In this document: in pieces, positions 1 to 9,129 of the stretch | How the letters are laid out: each line of letters starts with the position of its first letter | How positions within the stretch are numbered: position 1 is the stretch's first letter | Assembly (NCBI RefSeq): GCF_012489685.1 | Contig: NC_080044.1 | Location: forward strand, 28,872,369 to 28,936,368 | From: Lotus japonicus | Taxonomy: Eukaryota; Streptophyta; Magnoliopsida; Fabales; Fabaceae | DNA: 64,000 nucleotides | Direction of reading: 5' to 3' | The notes under the pieces: generated by a model | What the model saw: the letters and a program-made list of their open reading frames with translations, nothing else | Database searches by the model: none | Told to the model about the DNA's origin: nothing | Translations under genes and position numbers: made by a program

Positions 1-530
1 TCAAATGTCCATATAGTAAAGATGGAAACAAATCTGGAAGAGACTTCTTTCCACACAACAATAAAAACCGAGGAAAAATAATTCAAACACTTGGCTCATA
101 CAAATTAATCTTTATTCCTTCTAAAGATTAAATTCCAAATCATCAGAAGATATGCACAACTTGCAGCGTGTAGAATCATAGCAAATCTTTACAATTGGTG
201 TCCATCCCCTATTTATAGATGTGAAGTTGGGCTTGGCGCCTCTAACCCCACCTAATGGGCTTGTTGGGCCTCTAAGAGGAGGCCCAAGTCCCTGATCCAC
301 TCGTCGCCCTAAGCTGGCGCTCCTGGGTGAGGGACCCTGGGGTCTCGCCCAGTCCACAAAACACCGAGCTCGAAGCATGAGAGCTAAGTGTGTCTTTAAG
401 TAGAAAAACTAAGGCGACGACCATGAGAAGCTAATTAATGCTAAAACTTAGGGTCTAATAACAAAGAACAATGGCCAACATGGCTTGGTAATTAAAGCTT
501 AAAAATTAACATTTTGAACTTCTTGCTACA
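1..530 (-). repeat. Partial LTR of element T (minus strand), cut by the window edge
   Basis: Read on the minus strand, the block starts TGTAGCAAGAAG at 530, directly after a purine-rich tract. A TATA box (TATAAAT, complement of 211-217) and an AATAAA signal (complement of 111-116) lie in the right order, as expected for U3-R of an LTR. The other LTR end is outside the window. I infer a minus-strand gypsy element, possibly Tat/Ogre-like, because an antisense Transposase_28-like frame follows at 1012. No second LTR is available to confirm the boundary. Confidence 0.42.
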
Positions 531-1011
531 TTCCCCTAGCAGCTCGAGTCCACAAGTGGGTTTGTGGCGATGATGCTTAGTTTGCTCGCCTTGTCACAGC
601 TACGCACGTGCCCTGAATCGTGATATTTTGACATGTGTTGAGCCTACGCCACGCGTAGCCCTCCAGAGTGGTGCAAAGGTCAGCGAATCCACGGAATCTC
701 AACTGCTATCTTTGAAACGTCTCTTCAAATCATAGTAAAGCCCGCCAATTTGAATTCGAACCAATAAGCTTCAGCCGTTGTAACTTTTCATTTAATGCGT
801 TGCCCCCGTTTCCCGAAATCTGCGCCACACTCCCTTGAGTAATCATTCCACCTTTGCCATGATGGGGCACGATTTCCCAACCGCTGCTCGTCCCAACTTT
901 TAAATTCTCCCTCATCCCCTCATCTACCACTTCTGGAATCCTTACAATCTGCTGAAGTTGACAACCTTGCGCCCTTTCCCCTTTTCATCCTTATTCTTCC
1001 TTTTAGCAGAA
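531..1011 (-). other. Polypurine tract and 3' untranslated region of element T
   Basis: The minus strand reads GCTAGGGGAA immediately before the LTR edge at 530, a plausible polypurine tract (531-540). The remaining 470 bases hold no convincing coding frame. On the + strand the last 60 bases are pyrimidine-rich and lead to the ATG at 1012, so they may be the leader of the antisense ORF. Confidence 0.35.
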
Positions 1012-1647
1012 ATGACTTCCCAACGCCGCACCAAAGGATCCTCCCGTTCCCGCAGCGCCTCTCCCGCATCACCTCCTTTGGTTAACCGTCCTCCCTCCGG
1101 AGGATTTCCCCTTATTGAGAGTGAAATCAACGCCTTCTGGCACCGAGTTTTCGCCACCCTTCCCCAGTCCACGAATAAAACCCCCACTCAAGGAGCCATC
1201 TGTCAACCTTCTGAGTAGCCCTTTGACGAGTCTGTCACTGAGACAACCCGCCAGGCAGGAGGGCTTTGCCACGAGAAGTGTCTCGAAGATGTCCTCGTCA
1301 CCGGGCGATGCATAAGCATCCGCCGGCCCTGGCAACATCGCACGATTGAACATAGCTTGGAAAAACCCCACTTCTTCTACGTCTACGAGTACGTTTTCCT
1401 CGACCTGGGGATCAAACTACCTTTCTCCCCCTTCCTTCGCCAAGTGATGAGGGAAATTAACGAGGCCCCAAGTCAACTCCATCAGATAGCCTGGGCCTTC
1501 ACTCGGTGTTTCGAGATTCTTTGCAACGTCGTCGGTCTTGAAGCGAAGACCTCCCACTTCTTCTATTTCTACGTTGTATAGCCAAAATCTTTGAAGACCC
1601 CGACCCCAGGGTGGATCTCTTTGAAGTCTCGTACGGGCCGGCAGCGC
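1012..1647 (+). pseudogene. Transposase_28-like (putative gypsy-type) protein, N-terminal part, antisense to element T
   Basis: One + strand frame runs from ATG 1012 to the insertion point at 1647, with two in-frame TAG stops (1216-1218 and 1579-1581). The basic Ser/Pro/Arg-rich N-terminus is followed by a region with FFYVYEYVFLDLGIKLPFSP and LHQIAWAFTRCFEILC, which resembles the N-terminal domain of plant 'putative gypsy type transposon' proteins (PF04195). After the second stop the frame still reads GWISLKSRTGR, a typical continuation. The function of this family is unknown. Such frames often occur as extra, sometimes antisense, ORFs near the 3' LTR of Tat-lineage elements, which fits the minus-strand LTR at 1-530. 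The Sirevirus LTR beginning at 1648 interrupts the frame. The family call is from memory of the pattern. Confidence 0.5.
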
Positions 1648-2854
1648 TGAAGGTATGAAAAACGGTAGAAAGCGGGGGTTTGAATAACGTTTTCAAGTTA
1701 AAACTTCCACCTTAAAGATTTTAGCAAATCTTTCGAGAACTTAAGTGCTAAAGATAAGACATAGAAAAGCACACAAGGATTTTTATCCTGGTTCACTTGA
1801 TAAATCCCTCAAGCTAATCCAGTCCACCCGCTAAGGTGATTTCTTCCTTCTTAGAATGAAGGCAATCCACTAATCAGGTAAAGTGTTACAACTGCACTTG
1901 AAACCTACAAGTGACTAACAATTACACTGACTTAGCTCTCACTAAGATTCACTCTCTTAGTCTTCTCTAGGATCCGATCAACCTTGATCTCCTAAAGGAA
2001 CTAAACAAACTGTTTAACAAAGAATGTTTACAAGAGATTTGCTTCTGAAAAGCTAATAGTAAACACAATGAATTCAGATGAAAGAATGCTTGAAGGTTTT
2101 TGAATATAGCTTGCGCGTGTGTAATTCTTCCAACCGCATCTTTCAAACTTCAGCCTCTATTTATACTCCAAGGATTAGGGTTTGAACGCTGCATGGAAAT
2201 GCTAACGTCGGAGGGCAGTTCTGGAAATTCCAGCTTCTGCTGTGGCTGAGAACGTTAGGTAGGTCGTCAGGATAGTACATATGCTTTTGTACTTGGATAG
2301 TGACTTGACCTTTAAACCTAGGAGACTTCTGATCAGGGGAATGCTTCATGTTGGAACTTGTGAAGCTAGTTGATCAGAGTCAGAGGGAAAGCACAGATCC
2401 TCTGACCGTTGTATCTTCTGATTCTGAACTCAGAGGGAAGTACATGGTCTTCAGAGTTTCTTGCTTTTGGACATCAGAGTTTCCACTATTCAGCTCCTGG
2501 ATCTTCAGAGTCTTCTACACCATCAGAACATCTGAACCTTCAGTGTTTCTTGGTTGTCAGAACTTCTGGATCTTCAGAACTTCTAGTGATTGAGTCCATA
2601 TTAGAGCTTGTATAACTTCAGATCTTCTGAAGCATTTCTACTGTTCATAGTGAACATAGATGTTGCGAAAGCGTTGCTTGGGTCACTCTTTATGCACAGT
2701 ACTTCTGATTTGTGTGAGATTGAATTGAGGTCAGAGCCTGTAAATAGCACACTAAGAAAAACACGTTAGAGTACCATAATTGTTCATACTCAAATGTTAA
2801 CTTGTAATCATCAAAACATAGAGTTGTACTACACGATCAAAACTTGATCTTACA
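1648..2854 (-). repeat. LTR of Sirevirus A (3' LTR)
   Basis: The + strand reads TGAAGGTATGAAAAACGG at the left and CTTGATCTTACA at the right, so the element-sense LTR is TGTAAGATCAAG...CATACCTTCA with TG/CA ends. The purine tract GGGGGAGAT (complement of 2855-2863) abuts it. The same LTR type recurs at 3225-4439, and in + orientation at 57428-58691 and 62369-63576. Length 1207 bp. Confidence 0.85.
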
Positions 2855-3224
2855 ATCTCCCCCTTTTTGATGATGACAAAACTAAGTATTTTGATGAACA
2901 ATTCTTAAACAATAAACTGACCTCACTCAGAGTTTAGAGATATAGAATAAGACTTATCCTGATGTGAATAGTTTATCTTGCTCATTCTGAATCCAAGTCA
3001 CAGCTTGATTCTGAGCATAGCTCCCCCTGAATCTAAGACTTAATGAAAACGTTAGAAATGTCTAGATTCTGAGCTAAATTATGTAAGAGTTCAGAGTGAA
3101 GACGCATGACATAGATGAAATAGAATAATCAGAGCGCATAAGTATTCAGAGTCAACGTTAAGTGGTATCAGAGTCAAATATATATCAGAGTCAAATATAA
3201 TCACTTCAGAAGAAGTGAAATGTA
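2855..3224 (-). other. 3' untranslated end of Sirevirus A with polypurine tracts
   Basis: Contains the complement of the main polypurine tract (CTCCCCCTTTTTGATG, from 2857) and of a second one (AGCTCCCCCTGAATC, from about 3020). It is collinear with 4440-4805 of Sirevirus B. No ORF. It stops where the LTR of B begins; the last five bases ATGTA (3220-3224) are the candidate target site of B. Confidence 0.7.
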
Positions 3225-4439
3225 TGAAGGTATGAAAAACGGTAGAAAGGGGGGGTTTGAATAACGTTTTCAGTACAAAACTACCACCTTAAAGATTTTG
3301 ACAAATCTTTCGAGAACTTAAGTGCTAAAGATAAGAGATAGAAAAGCACACAAGGATTTTATCCTGGTTCACTTGATAAATCACTCAAGCTACTCCAGTC
3401 CACCCGTTAAGGTGATTTCTTCCTTCTTAGAATGAAGGCAATCCACTAATCAGGTAAGAGTTACAACTGCACTTGAAACCTACAAGTGACTAACTGTTAC
3501 ACTGACTTAGCTCACACTAAGATTCACTCTCTTAGTCTTCTCTAGGATCCGATCAACCTTGATCTCCTAAAGGAACTAAACAAACTGTTTATCAAAGAAA
3601 TGTTTACAAGAGATTTGCTTCTAAATAGCTAACAGTAAACACAATGAATTTCAGATGAAAGAAAGCTTAGAATATTTTGAATATCTTGCGCGTGTGTGTT
3701 GCTTCTATTCTGTTCTAGCCGCTTCTTTCAATCTTCAACCTCTATATATACTCCAAAGATTAGGGTTGAGCGTTGCATGGGAAATGCTACCGTTGGAGGG
3801 CAGTTCTGGAAAATCCAGCTTCTGCTATGGCTGAGAACGTTAGGTAGGTCGTCAGGAAGGTACACTTGCTTTTGTACTTGGATAGCGACTTGACCTTTTA
3901 ACCTAGGAGACTTCTGATCAGGGGAATGCTTCATATTGGAACTTGTGAAGCCGGTTGATCAGAGTCAGAGGGAAAGCACAGATCCTCTGACCATTGTATC
4001 TTCTGATTCTGAACTCAGAGGGAAGAACATGGCCTTCAGAGTTTCTTGCTTCTGGACTTCAGAGTTTCCACTGTTCAGCTTCTGGATCTTCAGAGTCTTC
4101 TACACCATCAGAACATCTGAACCTTCAGTGTTTCTTGGTTATCAGAACTTCTGGATCTTCAGAGCTTCTAGCGACTGAGTCCACATCAGAGTTTGTATAG
4201 CTTCAGAACTTCTGAAGCTTTTCCACTGTTCATACTGAACATGGTGAATGCGAAAGCGTTGCTTGGGTTACCCTTTATACACAGTGCTTCTGATTTGTGT
4301 GAGATTGAGTTGAGGTCAGAGCCTGTAAATAGCACACTCAGAAAAACACGTTAGAGTACCACAATTGGTCATATCAAAAGGTTAACTTGTAATCATCAAA
4401 ACATAGAGTTGTACTACTAGATCAAAACTTGATCTTACA
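3225..4439 (-). repeat. LTR of Sirevirus B (3' LTR)
   Basis: 1215 bp, with the same ends as LTR A (TGAAGGTATG... / ...GATCTTACA on the + strand) and very high similarity throughout. LTR A and LTR B are therefore closely related subfamily members. The polypurine tract is adjacent at 4440. Confidence 0.87.
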
Positions 4440-5182
4440 ATCTCCCCCTTTTTGATGATGACAAAACTAAGATTTTTGATGAACAATTCTTAAACATTAA
4501 ACTGAATTCACTCAGAGTTTAGAGATATAGAATAAGACTTATCCTGATGTGAATAGTTTATCTTGCTCATTCTGAATTCAAGTCACTGCTTGATTATGAG
4601 CTTAGCTCCCCCTGAATCTAATACTTGATGAAAACGTTAGTAAAGTCTAGATTCTGAGCTAAAAAATATAAGAGTTCAGAGTGAAAAGCTTATGACATAG
4701 ATGAAAAACGAATAATCAGAGCGCATAAGTGATCAGAGTCATGGACAAGGAATCAGAGTCTTGGGTATCAGAGTCAACTTAGAATCACTTCAGAAGAAGT
4801 GAATTGTATTCCTTGTATTTGCCCAGTGACACATCTATGGTCATGAAGGTGGAACTCTTAAAATCTCCAAAAGAAAAATAAATCACACTAACACATCTTA
4901 CACATCAAAAACTGGGTTTACTCCCCCTTTTTGTCATAAGCAAAAAGCTTGGGGTGTGAAAAACTTAGCTTGAAGTACAAGGTACTCCCCCTTAGAGAAG
5001 GTCTAAGTTTAAAAGAAAATGAAAACGATGTAAGAATCAGAGTTAGGCGAAAATAAATAGAAGAGTTAATGCAAGGGATGAACGGTTACCACCGGTCAAG
5101 TGAGTAAATAGAAGGGTCAGTTACCAAGAACTTAACCTCGAGAAACTGTAAGCGCATTAACTTTCAGAGAGAAAGTGAAGCC
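4440..5182 (-). other. 3' untranslated region of Sirevirus B with four polypurine tracts
   Basis: Complements of GGGGGAG-type tracts occur at 4441-4453, 4604-4615, 4921-4932 and 4984-4995. Sirevirus C has the same four at 62354-62368, 62193-62206, 61886-61899 and 61823-61835, with nearly the same spacing. The stretch 5041-5182 is the upstream region of the antisense ORF at 5243. No other gene is seen. Confidence 0.7.
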
Positions 5183-5190
5183 TATAAAAA
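5183..5190 (+). promoter_or_regulatory. TATA box of the antisense ORF in Sirevirus B
   Basis: TATAAAAA lies 52 bp upstream of the ATG at 5243, a normal distance for a plant promoter with a short leader. Sirevirus C has a TATA-like box (61618-61625, minus strand) 54 bp before its ATG. Blocks further upstream are shared, for example CCTCGAGAAACTG and GCATTAACTT. Confidence 0.5.
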
Positions 5191-5242
5191 GCGTTGGAGA
5201 GAAAGGTAAGCTTCACACCTCGAATAATTTTCAGTAAAAAAA

Positions 5243-5635
5243 ATGGCATCATACAACGTAGCACTAGAAGAGCTGAGGAAGAAGGCCTTTGAAGAGGACT
5301 TGTTCCTGAACATCAGGCATCCAGAGGGTGAAACTACCATCGCGGAGCTGACACGGACACTGCTGGAAGAGGACCTGCGTCCAGAGTTGGAGAGAGACCT
5401 GAAGGAATTTCTTGCCTTCGTGGAGGAGGTGCAAGAACTCAGCCGGCTTGAACTCAAGCTGCTGGAAGAAAAAGAAAGTTTGGAAGAGAAGCTCAGGACT
5501 TCAGAAGAGATTCTGGAGAAAGATGAGCTAGAGGTCAGACTCAACAACATCCAGCATGTACTGGAGCGTCCGGAGAAGAATAGGTCAGAGCAGCGCCAGG
5601 AGTGCAGAAGAATGAGGAGGGATCCTCCATTCTAG
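5243..5635 (+). CDS. Antisense ORF of Sirevirus B, 130 aa, unknown function
   Basis: Runs opposite to the element, between the end of ORF3 (5837) and the 3' LTR. The product starts MASYNVALEELRKKAF and ends with a basic CRRMRRDPPF. It is rich in Glu, Leu and Lys with heptad-like Leu spacing from about residue 30 to 105, so a coiled coil is likely. There is no signal peptide or membrane segment. Sirevirus C carries a homologue of 129 codons at 61174-61563 (minus). Both have RKKAF-EDLF-N-RHPE near the N-terminus, a similar helical middle and a C-R--R--PPF end. A TATA box at 5183 and a good ATG context (AAAATGGC) support real expression. I do not recognise the family. It resembles in position the antisense extra ORFs known from Tat gypsy elements, but the sequence is unrelated as far as I can tell. 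Confidence 0.62.
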   Translation: MASYNVALEELRKKAFEEDLFLNIRHPEGETTIAELTRTLLEEDLRPELERDLKEFLAFVEEVQELSRLELKLLEEKESLEEKLRTSEEILEKDELEVRLNNIQHVLERPEKNRSEQRQECRRMRRDPPF

Positions 5636-5836
5636 ATTTATATGATGTAAAGAAATATGATGTAAACATAGAACAATTATGAATAAGACGAGTTTGGCAA
5701 ACATATGTGACATAAGTATATAGTTATGCATATATAATCACAAACGAACAAATTAAAATAAGTAAATAAAAAAGAAACAGAGTTTAACAAAAGGAAAACA
5801 AGGTTAACGAAAGAAGAAAAAGAAGAGATCCTAGAA
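5636..5836. other. Spacer between convergent antisense ORF and ORF3 of Sirevirus B
   Basis: A/T-rich 201 bp between two convergent frames (stop at 5635 on +, stop at 5837 on -). It could hold overlapping 3' ends for both transcripts. Nothing else is visible. Confidence 0.4.
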
Positions 5837-8686
5837 CTAAGGTTTGTCAGTGCGGCGCAGAAGTTCCATCATCATTTGCTTCATCTCAATCAGCATGGAT
5901 TCATGAGTGTCAAGACGTTGTTCCATGATGTCGAGTCTGGATGAGCTTGTCTGAGTAGAGCTGGAAGGAACATTCTGAGCAGCTTGAGGTTCTGGAATGG
6001 AAGCAGAAGCAGCAGGAGTAAACATAACTGGTGCAAGTCGCTCTGCCTCAGCCTCAGCTTCAAGACGCTCTGCCTCAAGTCTGGCTTGTTCAGCCTGAGC
6101 TGCTGCTTGACGTGCAGCTTCTTCTGCTTGCTCTTTCTTTCGCTTGGCTTCTTCAATAGCTTCAAGAAGCTTATTTCTCTGTTCTAGTTCATGAAGAGCC
6201 ACCCGTCTAGCAAACCTTTGCTTTGCAGCCTCAATCCTCTGACTTCCCTCTGCATGCAGGAGCTGCATCATAAGTGGAAACTGAGCCACTAGCCAAGTGC
6301 TCAAATTGTTCCACTCATCAGCCACACTTTCAGCATTCTCACTGAGATCAGTCTGACCGTGCACATTGCGGAGCCTCAAGGAGGCTTCATGATAGAAAAT
6401 ATTGATGCACTCAGAAAGAGATGTGGGTTGGAGGTGAGTATAGGGAATGATGGAGAGGTTGGTTTCAGGAGAGGCTGGGTGATTGCTGCTATGAGCTTCA
6501 GAGGCACCTTGTGGAGAACCAATGTTAATTATGGGAGCATTGGGTTCAGAGGTTCCACGGTGAGGGTCTGAAGTTTCAACCAGAGGGTGAGGTGATCTAA
6601 CCGAGGATTGGTTAGACACTGATTGTTCGGGTTCAGGGTCTGGTTGAATTGGCTCTTGTTGGTCAGGGACAGGGTGAGCTTGGTGAACTAAGGGGTCTGC
6701 CTCTTGGATAGGATTGGCCAAGATAGGTTCATCTGGGTCAACTAGACGTTCAGGTCTAGGGCCAGGATATCGCCTAGGGCTTGGACAGGTAAGGTAATAT
6801 TCTTCCAAGGCAGATACCTTCTCTTTTCTAACCTCCATGAATTTTCTAATTGATTCAGAGGTATTGGAGGGAGGAGAGTCAATAACATTGATTGGGAAGG
6901 ATACAGGTGTGAAGGCTGTTGAAGAGTCTGTATCCGTGGTTCTGGCAGCAGGACGTGCTGATGCTCTGGGAGCAGAGTGATCAGACGTTCTGGGTTGTGG
7001 TTCTGTTTGGTTGTGCTTGGGTTGGTCATGGATGATGGGTTCAGAAGATAAGGGGTCGTATGGAATGGTAAGGAGAGAGGTTGGATCTTCTGACTTAGAG
7101 GTTTGGGTCTGAAGCAAATTCCAGAGAGGTGCTTCAGTAGGAGAAGGTTGAAAGAAGGAAGATCTTGGGGAATGTGGTGGAGTGGTGGTTTGTGCGGCTG
7201 GCTGGGATTCAGGAATAGGAGTGAGGGGATTTGAGGAGTGTTGAAGTAAGGCAGAAATAGGAAGTGCATCAAATAAATTCAAATCATCATCAGAAGCAAG
7301 TGCAGGCTTACTTGAATGTGCTGATGATCGAGTCACTCTGGCAGGAGCTTCAGTCCTTCTGACCACTGCAGCAGCTGGTTCCACCCGAGTAGGCTTCACC
7401 ACAATTCTGACCTTCTTCTGCTTCTTCTTTGGAGGACCATCCTCACTATCATCACCATCATCATCATCAGGCTTGCTCTTCGGCTTCTTGACCAGAGGGA
7501 CATCAGATTCCTCTGAGGATTCTTCCAGAACCATCTTCCTCTTGGTTTTCTTCTTGGGAGGAGAAGGAAACTCTGGAGCTGGTGGAAGTCTGCTGACGAA
7601 ATCATCAAGGTCAATCTCGAATCCTTGAGCCCTGAGGTCTTCAACATAGCATCTGATGGTGTCAGGATGGTCTGCTTGAGTCCACAGAGGGTAGTCATTC
7701 AGAGGCATTCTTCTTCCTCTGATCTCAGAAGATGTGTCTTCATGAGCAGGAGCAATCTTCTTCTGGATTAAGCCCATTTTCTTCAGAGAGTTGGCAGTGA
7801 AGACATCGCTGACAATTGTGCTCAAGTCCTCTGTGCAACCAGCATTGATCAAATCTTGCACCAAGTTGCTTTCAATGAGAAAGTCTGAGAGCAGCCTCCC
7901 AAAAGGGATATATTTGATTGCAGACTTGATGGAGGCGGTGGTGCGAGACTTCCGGATGCATTCCTTCAAATAGGAGAACAGGAAGTAGGGAAGGCAGATC
8001 TTCTCCTGATTTTGGATGAAAAATAACATCGCCTTCTGGTTGAAGTTGATGTAATCTGGAGAACTGCCCTTCGGTCGCTGATTGATGCAGTTGAGCAGGA
8101 TCTTGTGCCAGATTCTGAGTTTGGGGTGAAGGTCCATCACCTTGTAACTCGTCTTGCCCGGTTTGAAGGTGGTGTACAGGGCCTGGTTGACTATGTCCTT
8201 GGTGCTGGGTTTCAGCTTGGATTCCGTCAGTTGGAACCGATACCCATAAGCAGTTTCTGCTCCTAGCAGATTCACGAATGACTTCTCAGTGATGATGATC
8301 TTCCTGCCAAGAATGTGAGAGACCACCTGAGTGTCATCGCAGTCTGCGTGCTTCCAGAATTCCTTTACCAATTTCTCATACACCGGTCCTCGAAGTCGAT
8401 TGAAATAATTTCCCCAACCTTGAGCTTGGACTTCAGGACGAAGATCAAACCCATTTGCAGCCAAGTTGTCGAGGTTGAATCTCCATTCTGCCAGGACTTG
8501 GAGTTCCTCAGGAGGAAATACACAGTGAACGGCACAGCCCCGTTCTGCAATAGGAACAATCTCCTCTTGAGCTTGAACTTGTTCTTGTGCTGGGTTCTCA
8601 GAGCCCCGTTGACCCGTTGCCAAACCGACTACCATGTGAGGGAACTGAGGTGCATCTGCAGTAGATCTTCTGGTTTGTCTCACCAT
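5837..8686 (-). CDS. Sirevirus B ORF3 ('env-like', plant transposon protein domain), 949 aa
   Basis: Extra ORF downstream of pol. The frame is open further upstream, but I choose the ATG at 8686 (MVRQTRRS) because Sirevirus C has its ATG at the matching place. Residues of about 60-290 resemble the 'putative plant transposon protein' domain (PF20167-like), with ELQVLAEWRF, RPEVQAQGWG and NQRPKGSSPDYINF. Basic clusters KKKTKRK (about 375) and KKKQKK flank an acidic DDDDGDDSEDG run and look like nuclear localisation signals. Residues 430-790 are Pro/Ser/Thr-rich. A charged, Ala/Glu-rich coiled coil lies at about 830-885, and the conserved end has EQRLDTHE and LLRRTDKP. I see no signal peptide or transmembrane segment, so a true envelope role is doubtful. 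The frame is intact, unlike the pol of the same element. Confidence 0.8.
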   Translation of the reverse strand: MVRQTRRSTADAPQFPHMVVGLATGQRGSENPAQEQVQAQEEIVPIAERGCAVHCVFPPEELQVLAEWRFNLDNLAANGFDLRPEVQAQGWGNYFNRLRGPVYEKLVKEFWKHADCDDTQVVSHILGRKIIITEKSFVNLLGAETAYGYRFQLTESKLKPSTKDIVNQALYTTFKPGKTSYKVMDLHPKLRIWHKILLNCINQRPKGSSPDYINFNQKAMLFFIQNQEKICLPYFLFSYLKECIRKSRTTASIKSAIKYIPFGRLLSDFLIESNLVQDLINAGCTEDLSTIVSDVFTANSLKKMGLIQKKIAPAHEDTSSEIRGRRMPLNDYPLWTQADHPDTIRCYVEDLRAQGFEIDLDDFVSRLPPAPEFPSPPKKKTKRKMVLEESSEESDVPLVKKPKSKPDDDDGDDSEDGPPKKKQKKVRIVVKPTRVEPAAAVVRRTEAPARVTRSSAHSSKPALASDDDLNLFDALPISALLQHSSNPLTPIPESQPAAQTTTPPHSPRSSFFQPSPTEAPLWNLLQTQTSKSEDPTSLLTIPYDPLSSEPIIHDQPKHNQTEPQPRTSDHSAPRASARPAARTTDTDSSTAFTPVSFPINVIDSPPSNTSESIRKFMEVRKEKVSALEEYYLTCPSPRRYPGPRPERLVDPDEPILANPIQEADPLVHQAHPVPDQQEPIQPDPEPEQSVSNQSSVRSPHPLVETSDPHRGTSEPNAPIINIGSPQGASEAHSSNHPASPETNLSIIPYTHLQPTSLSECINIFYHEASLRLRNVHGQTDLSENAESVADEWNNLSTWLVAQFPLMMQLLHAEGSQRIEAAKQRFARRVALHELEQRNKLLEAIEEAKRKKEQAEEAARQAAAQAEQARLEAERLEAEAEAERLAPVMFTPAASASIPEPQAAQNVPSSSTQTSSSRLDIMEQRLDTHESMLIEMKQMMMELLRRTDKP

Positions 8687-9129
8687 TTTGAAGAGGTTGA
8701 AGGTTTGAGGTAGAAGATGAAGTTTGAAGGATGAAGAGAGATCGAGAGAGAAATCAAGAAGGAGGCGGTTTTGAAAAGCAGAGAGTGCGAGAGTGAAAAC
8801 CGGAAGTGAACGAGAACGTGTGTGTATAGTGGGTTTTATCAAATAACCGTTGTTGATTCAAAAAGCACTTTAAGATCAACGGTTGAAAATTAAAGATAGA
8901 TAGTAACAGTAAAATACACAATCACACACAGGAGATAAGCATATCTACACGCAATCATAACAGACTGTCACACGGGCACAAGGAACTATGCATCAGAAAT
9001 TCTGACGCACGTGTTGTTGTCTCAGCTTCAGAGTCAGTACCAGTGGGCACACACACTCTGATTGAGTTACCTTCTGGACTAGACATCTTCTGATCAAGAA
9101 GTATCATAGTCAGAGGTTCTGATCCATCT
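8687..9129 (-). other. Linker between pol and ORF3 of Sirevirus B
   Basis: Spacer of 443 bp. It shares a block with the corresponding spacer of Sirevirus C: the complement of TCAACAACGGTTA at 8844-8856, followed in element sense by a CACTAT-CACACACGTTCTC stretch. The AACGGTTA core resembles a plant MYB site and may belong to an ORF3 promoter. No gene is seen. Confidence 0.4.

Larger units (their letters stand above)
1648..3224 (-). mobile_element. Sirevirus A: 3' LTR plus 370 bp of 3' internal sequence
   Basis: Minus-strand Ty1/copia remnant. Only the 3' LTR (1648-2854) and the adjacent internal 3' end (2855-3224) remain. It is cut at 3224/3225 by the LTR of Sirevirus B, and the rest of A is not seen in the window. 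The left flank AGCGC (1643-1647) would be one target duplication, but its partner is missing. Confidence 0.75.

Noticed and set aside
730..1371. Minus-strand frames of 66-100 codons in the T region
   Set aside because: They overlap the antisense Transposase_28-like frame, show no known motif and have no homologue here.
6742..7698. Other-frame ORFs of 100-176 codons inside ORF3 of B
   Set aside because: They are shadow frames of the Pro/Ser/Lys-rich ORF3 region with low-complexity composition.
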